This document shows, piece after piece, positions 7,806 through 15,571 of a stretch of DNA of 64,000 nucleotides. The notes below the pieces were generated by a model that was given only the letters and a program-made list of their open reading frames with translations, was not told where the DNA came from and did not search any database. A program made the translations under genes and the position numbers. The stretch is from NCBI GenBank assembly GCA_003599235.1, contig QZJE01000014.1:124001-188000 (forward strand), given 5' to 3'. The DNA comes from Actinomycetota bacterium (GTDB lineage: Bacteria; Actinomycetota; Aquicultoria; SURF-47). The stretch's first letter is position 1; the number at the start of each line of letters is the position of its first letter.

Positions 7806-9018
7806 TTTTCTCCAAACCAAAAGCCTCGTGTAGTTCTCTTACGGCAGATCCAATTTGTGCTTTTCTTATAACACAAGATACCTTTATCGAAGATGTACTT
7901 ATCATTTCTATATTTATGCCATTGCTAGCTAGTACTTCAAACATCTTAGCAGCTATTCCCGGGTGACTTTTCATGCCGGCGCCCACTAGAGTAACTCTGG
8001 CAATTTCAGTATCAAAATCGGTTCCTTTGGCTTTTAGCTCTTTTACCAAACTATCCATTACCTGTCTTGCTTTATCAATATCTTCCTCATTAATAGTAAA
8101 AGAGATGTCAGAATGACCGGACTGGCTAACATTTTGTAATATCATATCAACATTTATTTCATTTTCAGCCAGTTTTCCAAAGACCCTTGCAGCAATACCC
8201 GGCTTATCAGGCACTCCCATAATGGTGACCTTAGCTTCAGAATCGTTATGGGTTACTGCGCTTACTATAGCTTTTTCCATGGAAAAACTTTCCTCCTTAA
8301 CAATAGTTCCGGGATTTGTACTAAAGCTCGACCGCACATGCAATTCTACCTTATAATTTCGCCCGTACTCAACTGAGCGCAGCTGCAATACCTTGGCCCC
8401 GCTGCTAGCCATCTCCAGCATTTCCTCATAAGACACTACCGGCAACAATCTAGCTTTTGGCTCTAGCCTGGGATCAGCACTAAAAACCCCTTCTACATCA
8501 GTAAAAATCTCGCAGTAGTCCGCCCCTAACTCTGCCGCTAAAGCCACGGCAGTAGTGTCTGAGCCACCTCTTCCCAGGGTGGTTAGCTCCTCATCATCGG
8601 TTACCCCTTGGAAACCGGCGATTACTACAATATTGCCTTCATCTAAAGCCGCTTTTATCCTGCTGCCCTCGATTTGGGTAATTTTAGCTTTGGTATATAC
8701 TCCGTCGGTTTTAATTCCTATTTGGCTACCGTGAAGCGAAATGGCTTTTTCGCCTAAATTACATATTGCAATAGCTAATAGGGCGCTGCTCATTTGCTCA
8801 CCGGTAGCAAGCAATGCATCAGTTTCCCTGTCTGGCGGGCTATCGCAAAGCTGACGGGCTTTAGTTATAAGGTCATCAGTGGTATCACCCAAAGCAGATA
8901 CTACCGCCACTACCTTATTGCCAGCACGAGCGGATTCTACTACTTTTAGAGCCACATTTTTAATTAATTCGGCGTTAGCAACCGAGCTCCCGCCATACTT
9001 TTGCACTACTAATGCCAT
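7798..9018 (-). CDS. lysC: Aspartate kinase with two ACT domains
   Basis: Phosphorylates aspartate, the first step of the aspartate amino-acid pathway. The kinase domain starts MALVVQKYGGSSVANAE and includes TLGRGGSDTTAVALA; two tandem ACT domains follow (VTIMGVPDKPGIAARVF and VTLVGAGMKSHPGIAAKMF), consistent with feedback control by lysine and/or threonine. The start ATG at 9018 gives 406 residues, the family length. The frame is open for another 100 codons upstream, but that stretch runs through intergenic repeat DNA and is not coding. Confidence 0.95.
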   Translation of the reverse strand: MALVVQKYGGSSVANAELIKNVALKVVESARAGNKVVAVVSALGDTTDDLITKARQLCDSPPDRETDALLATGEQMSSALLAIAICNLGEKAISLHGSQIGIKTDGVYTKAKITQIEGSRIKAALDEGNIVVIAGFQGVTDDEELTTLGRGGSDTTAVALAAELGADYCEIFTDVEGVFSADPRLEPKARLLPVVSYEEMLEMASSGAKVLQLRSVEYGRNYKVELHVRSSFSTNPGTIVKEESFSMEKAIVSAVTHNDSEAKVTIMGVPDKPGIAARVFGKLAENEINVDMILQNVSQSGHSDISFTINEEDIDKARQVMDSLVKELKAKGTDFDTEIARVTLVGAGMKSHPGIAAKMFEVLASNGINIEMISTSSIKVSCVIRKAQIGSAVRELHEAFGLEKNV

Positions 9019-9063
9019 ATCTTCACTCACCTGCCACACATTATAACATGCCAACAAGTAAAG

Positions 9064-9168
9064 CCGAGGGGAGGCACGGTTGAGGGCTCCCATCGCCTGT
9101 CTGCCGGTAGGCACGGCGCGCAAGATACCTCTAAGCGCGATGGGAAACAACCGTGACAGGACCCCGAG
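9064..9168. repeat. Structured intergenic repeat, copy 2
   Basis: Second copy of the element seen at 4825 and 13709. The helices are strongest here: CACGGTTG (9075-9082) pairs perfectly with CAACCGTG (9148-9155), CCCATCGC (9089-9096) with GCGATGGG (9137-9144), and GGGG (9068) with CCCC (9162). Compared with copy 1, bases on both sides of the helices change together. The apical part holds a variant of the GCCGGC-centred palindrome (9094-9118). It lies between divergently transcribed lysC and a small membrane-protein gene. Confidence 0.85.
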
Positions 9169-9194
9169 GTTGTAACTTATGAATCCATTTCTGC

Positions 9195-9200
9195 TATAAT
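9195..9200 (+). promoter_or_regulatory. Possible promoter of the small membrane-protein gene (-10)
   Basis: TATAAT at 9195-9200, with a weak -35 candidate TTGTAA at 9170-9175 (19-base spacer). The downstream gene starts at 9249, preceded by AAGGAGG. It lies just downstream of repeat copy 2. Confidence 0.4.
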
Positions 9201-9248
9201 TACAATATCTTGACCAAAGCAGTATTAAATGCAGCAAAGGAGGCAGTA

Positions 9249-9503
9249 ATGGATTATTCAGCAACAGCAAACTATGGGGGACAAAATGCAGAAGGACTTG
9301 CCGCCATGATGGGAGCAATAGGCTTGATTGCAGGACTTGTCGGCCTGGTCATATTTGCCTTTATGATTTTTCTCTTCTGGCGCATCTTTACTAAAACCGG
9401 TATGAGTGGTGCCCTAAGCTTAATAATGCTTATTCCGGGTATCGGTGGCTTGATAGTAATTTTAATTCTTGCCTTTGCTAAATGGCCTGCTTTGGAAGGA
9501 AAA
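9249..9503 (+). CDS. Small two-span membrane protein
   Basis: I do not recognise a named family. The ATG at 9249 follows AAGGAGG at good spacing; an in-frame upstream ATG at 9210 lacks this support. The 85-residue product has a hydrophilic N-terminus (MDYSATANYGGQNAEG) and two hydrophobic helices (about residues 20-42 and 52-75) ending in AKWPALEGK. It looks like the short proteins that resemble DUF5684-type membrane proteins. It is monocistronic, followed by a strong palindrome. Confidence 0.6.
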
Positions 9504-9519
9504 TAATCTTCTGTTCACT

Positions 9520-9547
9520 GTAGGGGCGTATGGCGATACGCCCCTAC
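9520..9547. repeat. Perfect 12-bp-arm palindrome
   Basis: GTAGGGGCGTAT and ATACGCCCCTAC flank a GGCG loop, an exact inverted repeat. No T-run follows closely enough for a normal intrinsic terminator in either direction, although it could still slow transcription between the small membrane-protein gene and pheA. Similar GGGGCG-type hairpins are dispersed repeats in other bacterial genomes (general knowledge). Confidence 0.75.
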
Positions 9548-9559
9548 ATCATCTTTTGT

Positions 9560-9565
9560 TATAAT
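9560..9565 (+). promoter_or_regulatory. -10 box of pheA, close to the start codon
   Basis: TATAAT ends nine bases before the pheA ATG and there is no Shine-Dalgarno sequence between them, so the transcript is probably leaderless or nearly so. The -35 is weak. Confidence 0.5.
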
Positions 9566-9574
9566 TAATCCACT

Positions 9575-10396
9575 ATGAAAATCGGGTATCTGGGGCCAAA
9601 AGGATCATTTTCCGAAGAAGCCTTGCTTGCAACTTTAAAATACAAAGAAAAAGAACTGGTTCCTTTTCCTACTATTGGCGACCTTATTACCGCTTGCGAT
9701 AAAGGCAAAGTAAACAAAGCCTTAGTGCCGGTAGAAAACTCCATTGAAGGCTCAGTTAATATAACCTTAGATACTCTGGTTTTTAATTCTAGCTTAGTAA
9801 TCGAAAAAGAAATCGTAAACAATATCAATCATAATTTAATCGCCAAAAAGGGAACAAAAATAGGCGACATTCAAAAAGTACTTTCACATCCTCAAGCCTC
9901 GGCTCAATGCCAGCAGTTCTTAACCAAGAACTTGCCTGGAGTTTTAATTGAAGCTGTTAACAGCACTTCAGAAGCTGTGAGGCTGGCATCTGAACAAGAC
10001 GGTCATGTGGCTGCTATCGGCACTAAACTAGCCGCTAAGCTGTATGGATTAAAAGTACTTAGAACTGATATCCAGGATTATAAGGATAACCAAACTCGTT
10101 TTTTGCTTATCGGCAAAAGCAAGTCTAAAAGAACCGGCCGTGATAAAACCACCATTGCTTGCTTTATTTATGCCGATAAGCCAGGAAGCCTGTTGCAGAT
10201 TTTACAGGAGTTTGCTTATAGAAACATTAATTTAACTAAAATTCAATCCAGGCCCACTAAAAAAGCCCTGGGCCAGTATTATTTTTGGATTGATATGGAA
10301 GGCCACATAAGCGATGAGCTAGTAGCTGATGTTATCAAGTGCCTTAAGTGCAAGCTAAGAGAAGTGAAAGTACTAGGTTTTTATCCGAGGAAATGA
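9575..10396 (+). CDS. pheA: Prephenate dehydratase
   Basis: Converts prephenate to phenylpyruvate in phenylalanine synthesis. The catalytic domain begins MKIGYLGPKGSFSEEA, contains PVENSIEGSV near residue 50 and the diagnostic NQTRFLLIG near residue 172. A C-terminal ACT domain (ADKPGSLLQILQEFAYRNIN, then KIQSRP) is the phenylalanine-sensing module. At 273 residues it is the monofunctional form without chorismate mutase. A TATAAT box nine bases upstream suggests a leaderless mRNA. serS follows 11 bases later. Confidence 0.94.
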   Translation: MKIGYLGPKGSFSEEALLATLKYKEKELVPFPTIGDLITACDKGKVNKALVPVENSIEGSVNITLDTLVFNSSLVIEKEIVNNINHNLIAKKGTKIGDIQKVLSHPQASAQCQQFLTKNLPGVLIEAVNSTSEAVRLASEQDGHVAAIGTKLAAKLYGLKVLRTDIQDYKDNQTRFLLIGKSKSKRTGRDKTTIACFIYADKPGSLLQILQEFAYRNINLTKIQSRPTKKALGQYYFWIDMEGHISDELVADVIKCLKCKLREVKVLGFYPRK

Positions 10397-10407
10397 TGCA
10401 ATAGAAC

Positions 10408-11664
10408 ATGCTAAGTATTAAAAATATCCGAGAAAATTTCGAAGAAGTAGAGGCCGGACTAGCAAAAAAGCATGTAAAAGCTGACCTTGATCATCTCATT
10501 AAATTAGACGATAAAAGACGACAATTAATCGTTGAAACCGATGAGCTGAAAAACCTTAAGAACAAAGCTTCTAAAGAAATTCCTCAATTAAGCGGCCAAG
10601 ACAAAGAAAAAAAGATCGCGCAGATGAAGGAATCGCAAGCTAAATCAAAGACTCTAGAAAGAGAGCTTGAAGAGATAAAAACAGAGATTGATGCCACCTT
10701 GGTTAAACTTCCTAATCCGGCACACGAAAGCGTGCCAGAAGGAGCAGATGAGCAAGACAACGTAGTGATTGATACTTGGGGTAAAAAACCTTCTTTTGAC
10801 TTTAAGCCTAAAGATCACGTTGATATCGGTAAGGACTTAGATATTATCGACATTGAAAGGGCTGCTAAGGTTTCCGGAAGCCGTTTTTCCTATATTAAGG
10901 GCCAGCTTGTTCTGCTGGAATTAGCTTTGGTTTGGTTTGCCTTAGACAAACTCATTAAAAAAGGCTTTACCCCTATGTTGCCACCGGTATTAGTAAAAGA
11001 AGCGGCAATGTATGGCACCGGCTTTTTGCCCGCTGATGAGGCTCAAATATATAAAACCGCTTTAGATGACCTGTATTTAATCGGTACATCAGAAGTACCT
11101 CTGGCTTCATATCATAGCGATGAAATCATTGAGGAAGAGAAATTACCTCTAAGATATACCGGTTTTTCTACTTGTTTTCGCCGGGAAGCAGGCGCATATG
11201 GCAAAGACACCCGGGGCATGTTTCGGGTGCATCAATTCGATAAGGTGGAGATGTTTTCCTTCTGCTCTCCTGATAAAAGCTACGAGGAGCATGATTTTAT
11301 CAGGCAGACTGAAGAAGAGATGATGCAAGAACTTGGACTTCCTTACCGGGTAGTCAATATCTGTGGCGGAGATTTAGGGGCCCCGGCAGCTAAAAAATAT
11401 GATCTAGAGATCTATCTTCCCGGCCAAGACAAATACCGCGAGTTAACCTCTTGCTCTAATTGCACAGATTTTCAGGCTAGACGACTCAACATCAGGATGA
11501 GAACAGATAAAGGAAATCAGCTTCTTCATACCTTAAACGGCACTGCCATTGCCGTCGGCCGCACTATTATCGCTATTCTAGAGAATTATCAACAAAAAGA
11601 CGGCTCAGTTAAAGTACCTGAAGTTCTTCAGAAATACACAGGGTTTGAGGTAATTAAAAAATAA
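10408..11664 (+). CDS. serS: Seryl-tRNA synthetase
   Basis: Class II synthetase that charges tRNA-Ser. An N-terminal coiled-coil arm (about residues 25-110) binds the long variable arm of tRNA-Ser. The catalytic domain has motif 2 (TCFRREAGAYGKDTRGMFR) and motif 3 (LNGTAIAVGRTIIAILEN). The length of 418 is normal. It is followed within 60 bases by two tRNA-Ser genes, and two more lie within 5 kb, so enzyme and substrates are clustered. No T-box leader is evident upstream. Confidence 0.96.
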   Translation: MLSIKNIRENFEEVEAGLAKKHVKADLDHLIKLDDKRRQLIVETDELKNLKNKASKEIPQLSGQDKEKKIAQMKESQAKSKTLERELEEIKTEIDATLVKLPNPAHESVPEGADEQDNVVIDTWGKKPSFDFKPKDHVDIGKDLDIIDIERAAKVSGSRFSYIKGQLVLLELALVWFALDKLIKKGFTPMLPPVLVKEAAMYGTGFLPADEAQIYKTALDDLYLIGTSEVPLASYHSDEIIEEEKLPLRYTGFSTCFRREAGAYGKDTRGMFRVHQFDKVEMFSFCSPDKSYEEHDFIRQTEEEMMQELGLPYRVVNICGGDLGAPAAKKYDLEIYLPGQDKYRELTSCSNCTDFQARRLNIRMRTDKGNQLLHTLNGTAIAVGRTIIAILENYQQKDGSVKVPEVLQKYTGFEVIKK

Positions 11665-11719
11665 CTCTTCTTTTGTTATTTTCTCAAATCAATTAAAATC
11701 AATCAAAGAAATGGGTTTA

Positions 11720-11809
11720 GGAGGGGTCGCATAGTCTGGCCGAGTGCGGCGGTCTTGAAAACCGCAGTCCTTCACGGGACCGTGGGTTCGAATCCCACCC
11801 CCTCCGCCA
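11720..11809 (+). tRNA. tRNA-Ser (anticodon TGA)
   Basis: Acceptor stem GGAGGGG pairs with CCCCTCC; the anticodon loop CTTGAAA gives TGA at 11756-11758. There is a long variable arm typical of serine tRNAs, a GGTTCGAATCC T-arm, and an encoded CCA end (11807-11809). It lies directly downstream of serS. Confidence 0.95.
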
Positions 11810-11844
11810 CAAAAAAATTTTCATATATAATGTAGATAATATAT

Positions 11845-11933
11845 GGAGGAGTCGCATAGTGGTTGAGTGCAGCCGCCTGCTAAGCGGTTAAGCTGGGAAA
11901 CTGGCTTCGAGAGTTCGAATCTCTCCTCCTCCG
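11845..11933 (+). tRNA. tRNA-Ser (anticodon GCT)
   Basis: Acceptor GGAGGAG/CTCCTCC; anticodon loop CTGCTAA gives GCT, which reads AGC/AGU. A long variable arm is present (AAGCTGGGAAACTGGCTT). The 3' CCA is not encoded (CCT follows the discriminator G). Confidence 0.94.
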
Positions 11934-11943
11934 CCTAAGGTGA

Positions 11944-12020
11944 GCGCCCGTAGCTCAATTGGATAGAGCGTTAGACTACGGATCTAAAGGTTGGGGGTTC
12001 GACTCCCTCCGGGCGTGCCA
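11944..12020 (+). tRNA. tRNA-Arg (anticodon ACG)
   Basis: Acceptor GCGCCCG pairs with CGGGCGT. Anticodon stem TTAGA/TCTAA encloses loop CTACGGA, so the anticodon is ACG. Its A34 is the substrate that TadA deaminates to inosine, and tadA is about 1.2 kb downstream. The CCA end is encoded. Confidence 0.95.
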
Positions 12021-12036
12021 TAAACCAGAGCGGAGT

Positions 12037-13149
12037 CTACAAAATTTTCACATTCGCGCCCACAGGAATCCGGGCGTAAAGCCAAACAATCTCGGCATTT
12101 TTCATTCTTATGCAACCATGTGAATAAGCACGGACTTTATCATTAAAAAGGCCTTCATTATTATTTCCATGAATTATGATTTGATCTGCAGATAAAAACA
12201 TGCCTCTAACCCCTAACGGATTTCCAGGACCCCCGGGGATTGATTCCGGCATACCGGCAGACCAATCCTTGTGGGGATTGTACCAGGTTGGATTTACCTG
12301 TTTGCTGACAATGCTCCAATTGCCGCCTGGTGTCGGATAGCCAGGCTGGCCGACAATACATTTAAAACTTCTAACTGTTTTGCCATATTTTACGTAATAC
12401 AACATATAAGTTCTGCGGTCGATGACAATAAAATTAGAATAAGCAGCGCTGACTTTATAAGGATTGATGTAATAACCGAGTAAAGTAAAGTTAGCACTTA
12501 CACCAGACCTGTAATTAGTAGTCGAGGGATACATTACCCGATACTTGAACGGATCATCAGAAGAGACGCGGCAATTTCTAAACCTAAAATCTGCCTTAGA
12601 ATTACTGCGGGCAACTTTATAAGTTACGTATTTCTTAACTTTTGTCTTGTATACCTGCAGAAGAACCTTAGCATTTTTTAAAGAAGGATAAAGGTGTCCG
12701 CTTACAATAAATTTTCGCCCTACTCCTATTTTTTTATTCTTTCTGCGAAGCAAGCGTTTGCCTTCAGTGGCTTTAGCAGTAATTAGAGGCTTAATTTGCA
12801 CTAATGTAGAGTTACTATATTTGGCTGGATAAGTCCCGTCCCCAGCAAAATACGCTTTGTAGTAATAATTTTGTCTGGGGCCAAAAGCATAGCCGAAATT
12901 CCCATTAGCATCAGTTGTTAGACTAACAAGTTCCTGATAAGTTTTGCTGCTTGGCGTGCGGTATTGCAGGCTTACTGTTTTGCCGGCTAACCCCTGTAGG
13001 GTGCCAGCGATAGTTATCTGCTTGCCATATGAAGTTACCTTTGTGCTGGCTGTTATCTTTATGCTCCCGGTAGAAGCAGCAAAAATCTGGCTTGCAGGCC
13101 AAATAACCGCAGAAACTATAAATATAATTAATAAATTTCTTAACTTCAA
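12037..13149 (-). CDS. Secreted L,D-transpeptidase (YkuD) with Ig-like repeats
   Basis: Cross-links peptidoglycan stems (3-3 links) or attaches proteins outside the membrane. A signal peptide covers residues 1-24 (WPASQIFAAS). Two Ig/invasin-like beta-sandwich modules follow (about 28-120 and 125-225: TITIAGTLQGLAGKTVSLQ-type and FIVSGHLYPSLKNAKVLLQ-type strands). The catalytic YkuD domain (about 235-370) has IIIHGNN and the active-site SHGCIRM. The catalytic Cys and both His are present. It converges on the tRNA cluster. Confidence 0.9.
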   Translation of the reverse strand: MKLRNLLIIFIVSAVIWPASQIFAASTGSIKITASTKVTSYGKQITIAGTLQGLAGKTVSLQYRTPSSKTYQELVSLTTDANGNFGYAFGPRQNYYYKAYFAGDGTYPAKYSNSTLVQIKPLITAKATEGKRLLRRKNKKIGVGRKFIVSGHLYPSLKNAKVLLQVYKTKVKKYVTYKVARSNSKADFRFRNCRVSSDDPFKYRVMYPSTTNYRSGVSANFTLLGYYINPYKVSAAYSNFIVIDRRTYMLYYVKYGKTVRSFKCIVGQPGYPTPGGNWSIVSKQVNPTWYNPHKDWSAGMPESIPGGPGNPLGVRGMFLSADQIIIHGNNNEGLFNDKVRAYSHGCIRMKNAEIVWLYARIPVGANVKIL

Positions 13150-13261
13150 AATGCTTACTCCTTAGTTAATATTAGCACTATCTTAGCAGATTAGGCGCTT
13201 AATTATTACATAAAAGCGACTAATTATCAATAATAACTTACAAATCTGGTAAGCTTTTATA

Positions 13262-13708
13262 ATGGAAAAATATATGATGACAGCCTACATTGAAGCTAAA
13301 AAGGCTTTCGCCGAAGAAGAAGTGCCAGTAGGGGCTGTTATTGTTTGCAAAGGCAAAATTATCTCAAAGGCCTATAACCAGCGAGAAGTAACCCAAGACC
13401 CAACCGCTCATGCAGAAATCTTGGCTATAAAAGAAGCCTCAAAAAAACTAAAAAGCTGGCGGTTAAATGAATGTGATATTTATGTAACTAAAGAGCCTTG
13501 TCCGATGTGCGCCGGAGCCATTTTTCAAGCTAGATTAGCTAAATTGATATTCGGTTGTTCCGACAAAAAAGCCGGCTATGCCGGATCTTTAATAAACGTA
13601 CTTCAAGACCAGCGTCTTAACTGGCAAACTGAAGTTGTCAGTGGGGTTATGGAAAAAGAAAATAGAGCATTATTGCAAGAGTTTTTTAAAAGTAAGCGGA
13701 AGAAGTAA
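13262..13708 (+). CDS. tadA: tRNA-specific adenosine deaminase
   Basis: Deaminates A34 of tRNA-Arg(ACG) to inosine, allowing one tRNA to read CGU, CGC and CGA. The zinc site is complete: HAE near residue 56 and PCPMCAGA at about 80, with EVPVGAVIV upstream. The likely substrate tRNA lies at 11944. ATG 13262 gives the family length (148); however a TATAAT box overlaps it, so an internal ATG at 13274 with a leaderless transcript is possible. Repeat copy 3 begins right after the stop codon. Confidence 0.93.
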   Translation: MEKYMMTAYIEAKKAFAEEEVPVGAVIVCKGKIISKAYNQREVTQDPTAHAEILAIKEASKKLKSWRLNECDIYVTKEPCPMCAGAIFQARLAKLIFGCSDKKAGYAGSLINVLQDQRLNWQTEVVSGVMEKENRALLQEFFKSKRKK

Positions 13709-13816
13709 CCGAGGGGTGGCGCGGTTGAGGGCTCCCATCACGCCTGCCTGCCGGCAGGCAGGCGCAAGCACTAGCTGCTGAGCATGATGGGAAACAACCG
13801 GCGACAGGACCCCGAG
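13709..13816. repeat. Structured intergenic repeat, copy 3 (with inserted palindrome)
   Basis: Third copy of the element, starting immediately after the tadA stop and ending eight bases before tRNA-Ser(CGA). Shared loops GAGGGCTCCCATC, GATGGGAAACAA and GACAGGACCCC are intact. Relative to copy 1 it carries a clean 20-bp insertion (13744-13763), which with its flanks forms the 24-base perfect palindrome at 13741-13764. Confidence 0.85.
13741..13764. repeat. 24-base perfect palindrome (GCCTGCCTGCC/GGCAGGCAGGC)
   Basis: CGCCTGCCTGCC followed by its exact reverse complement. It sits in the apical loop of repeat copy 3; a degenerate version is in copy 2 (9094-9118), copy 1 has none, and a related 21-bp piece is inserted in the cysteine desulfurase gene at 54486. 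This behaves like a mobile or spreading palindromic unit. Confidence 0.85.
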
Positions 13817-13824
13817 AGTATTCT

Positions 13825-13914
13825 GGAGGAGTGCCGGAGCGGTTGAACGGGCCTGTCTCGAAAACAGGTGTGGTAGCAATGCCACCGGGAGTTCGAATCT
13901 CCCCTCCTCCGCCA
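13825..13914 (+). tRNA. tRNA-Ser (anticodon CGA)
   Basis: Acceptor GGAGGAG/CTCCTCC, anticodon loop CTCGAAA giving CGA, a long variable arm (TGTGGTAGCAATGCCACC), T-arm GTTCGAATC and encoded CCA. It reads UCG. Confidence 0.95.
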
Positions 13915-14011
13915 ATATTTTACATTCTTCTTCTTGACAAGCATCTTCTAATATTTTATTGTATATAAATCATGTACATATATACATAAAAAATGTACAA
14001 AGGGAGCCCTT

Positions 14012-14338
14012 ATGTTAGAGCCGCTTTTAGGAAACGGTGTTGTAGAAAAAATACTTTTTTATCTCCTGGTGTATGAAAACGGCTATATACGAGGGATGGC
14101 TAACACTTTCGGGATTCCTGTTAATGGCGTTACCCAACAGCTAAAACGGTTAGAAGATGGAGGAGTCATTGTTAGCCAAAAAAAGGGCAAAATACGACTT
14201 TATATGTTTAATCCTCGCTATCCATTTCTAGGCGAATTGAAAAACTTATTGCAAAAAGCTATTGATGTTTTGCCAGACCAAGAGAAAAAAAAATATTATA
14301 GGCTACGCACTAGACCACGCCGAAAAGGAAAGCCATGA
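14012..14338 (+). CDS. Winged-helix transcriptional regulator, partner of a nucleotidyltransferase
   Basis: A 108-residue DNA-binding protein: MLEPLLGNGVVEKILFYLL, a helix-turn-helix at about residues 30-55 (MANTFGIPVNGVTQQLKRLE), a wing (KKGKIRLYMFNPRYPF) and a basic C-terminus. The FNPRYPFLGELKNLL segment is typical of ArsR/MarR-like regulators found next to DUF6036-type nucleotidyltransferases. Its stop overlaps the next start (ATGA), so the two form one unit. It probably autoregulates as an antitoxin-like regulator (inference). Confidence 0.7.
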   Translation: MLEPLLGNGVVEKILFYLLVYENGYIRGMANTFGIPVNGVTQQLKRLEDGGVIVSQKKGKIRLYMFNPRYPFLGELKNLLQKAIDVLPDQEKKKYYRLRTRPRRKGKP

Positions 14339-14871
14339 AAAAGGTTAACTGGGAAACAATTGATATAAAAGAGCTGGCAATACTTATAAGCGCCCACTTA
14401 GCAAAAAATAATATCAGTGCCGTTTTGGTAGGCGGAGCGTGTGTGTCAATTTATTCAAATAATAAATATTTGTCCATGGATTTAGATTATGTCTCTTTTG
14501 CAACGCTCAAGGAGTTAAAAAATGCTATGGAGAAAATAGGATTTTACCAAAAAAGCAGTCGGCATTTTGAACATCCAAATTGTAGATTTTTTATTGAATT
14601 TCCACCCGGGCCCATAGCAATCGGCCAAGAAATGCCAATAAAAGAATTTAAAGAAATTAAGACACTAACTCTTTTAACTCCAACGGACTGTGTCAAAGAT
14701 AGATTAGCTGCCTACTTTCATTGGAATGACCCTCAGTCGCTAGAACAAGCATTGATGGTCGCCCAAGCGCAGCCAGTTGATTTAGACAATGTTGCAAGAT
14801 GGTCTAAAGCCGAAGGTGCATCAGATAAGTTTTTTAGATTTGAATCGTTATTTAAGAAAGGGGGAAAATGA
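14335..14871 (+). CDS. DUF6036-like nucleotidyltransferase, candidate toxin
   Basis: A nucleotidyltransferase-fold protein of 178 residues. The glycine-rich motif VLVGGACVSIY near residue 30 and the metal-binding pair in SMDLDYVSF near residue 50 match the Pol-beta NTase superfamily (AbiEii/DUF6036 type). LTPTDCVKDRLAAYFHWNDP is the typical C-terminal segment. It is translationally coupled to the winged-helix gene upstream and to the AlkD-like gene downstream by 4-base overlaps. A two-gene toxin-antitoxin or defence role is inferred from context. Confidence 0.65.
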   Translation: MKKVNWETIDIKELAILISAHLAKNNISAVLVGGACVSIYSNNKYLSMDLDYVSFATLKELKNAMEKIGFYQKSSRHFEHPNCRFFIEFPPGPIAIGQEMPIKEFKEIKTLTLLTPTDCVKDRLAAYFHWNDPQSLEQALMVAQAQPVDLDNVARWSKAEGASDKFFRFESLFKKGGK

Positions 14872-15554
14872 CAGGAAGTTTTGACGAAGTAATGTCTAAG
14901 CTCAAATCAAAGGCTAGGCCGGATCAACTGGAAGGCATGGCTAGGTTTGGCATGAGCACCAGCCAAAGACTAGGTATTTCTATGCCAGAACTTCGCAAGC
15001 TAGGCAAAGAGATTGGCCGCAAGCACCAGTTAGCCCTGCAGTTATGGGATACTAAAATTGCCGAGGCCATGATATTGGCAGCCTTAGTTGATGACCCTTC
15101 AGAGGTTACCGAAGAGCAAGCTGATAGCTGGGTTATGGATCTAGACTCCTGGGATGTTTGCGATCAGTTATGCATGAACCTACTAGACAAAGTACCGTTT
15201 GCTCTTAAGAAAATAAAAGAATGGTCGAGGCGAGATGAAGAGTTTGTTAAACGAGCTGCTTTTGCATTGATTGCTGTTTTGGCTTGGCACGATAAAGATG
15301 CTTCGGATGATTTTTTTGTAAGCTTTTTCCCTATTATAAAAGAAGGTGTAACAGATGAACGCAACTTCGTAAAAAAAGCCGTCAACTGGGCCTTAAGGCA
15401 TATCGGCAAAAGAAATGCCGCGCTAAACAAGAAGGCTATTAAGTTTTCAAAAGTATTATTGCAAATGGATTCCAAATCCGCCCGCTGGATAGCCGCAGAT
15501 GCCATAAAAGAGCTTGAAAGTGAATCCATTAAAAAGAGATTGAACATTTCTTAA
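14868..15554 (+). CDS. AlkD-like DNA alkylation repair protein (HEAT-like)
   Basis: Matches the PF08713 DNA alkylation repair family: FGMSTSQRLGISMPELRKLG, ALQLWDTKIAEAMILAALVDD and the WVMDLDSWDVCDQLCMN segment near residue 90. The fold is a solenoid of HEAT-like helices that grips DNA; AlkD itself excises alkylated bases. Residues after 110 are helical (KRAAFALIAVLAWHDK). It overlaps the nucleotidyltransferase stop by 4 bases, suggesting one transcript. Confidence 0.8.
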   Translation: MTGSFDEVMSKLKSKARPDQLEGMARFGMSTSQRLGISMPELRKLGKEIGRKHQLALQLWDTKIAEAMILAALVDDPSEVTEEQADSWVMDLDSWDVCDQLCMNLLDKVPFALKKIKEWSRRDEEFVKRAAFALIAVLAWHDKDASDDFFVSFFPIIKEGVTDERNFVKKAVNWALRHIGKRNAALNKKAIKFSKVLLQMDSKSARWIAADAIKELESESIKKRLNIS

Positions 15555-15571
15555 CAAGGAATAATTACTAA

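Noticed and set aside
9064..9168. Repeat copy 2 as a lysine or other riboswitch for lysC
   Set aside because: Its sequence and fold do not match the lysine riboswitch, and the other copies are not upstream of amino-acid genes; copy 3 sits after a plus-strand gene.
9019..9318. Open reading frame extending lysC by 100 codons upstream
   Set aside because: It runs through the structured repeat and into the promoter of the divergent gene; ATG 9018 gives the normal family length and start sequence.
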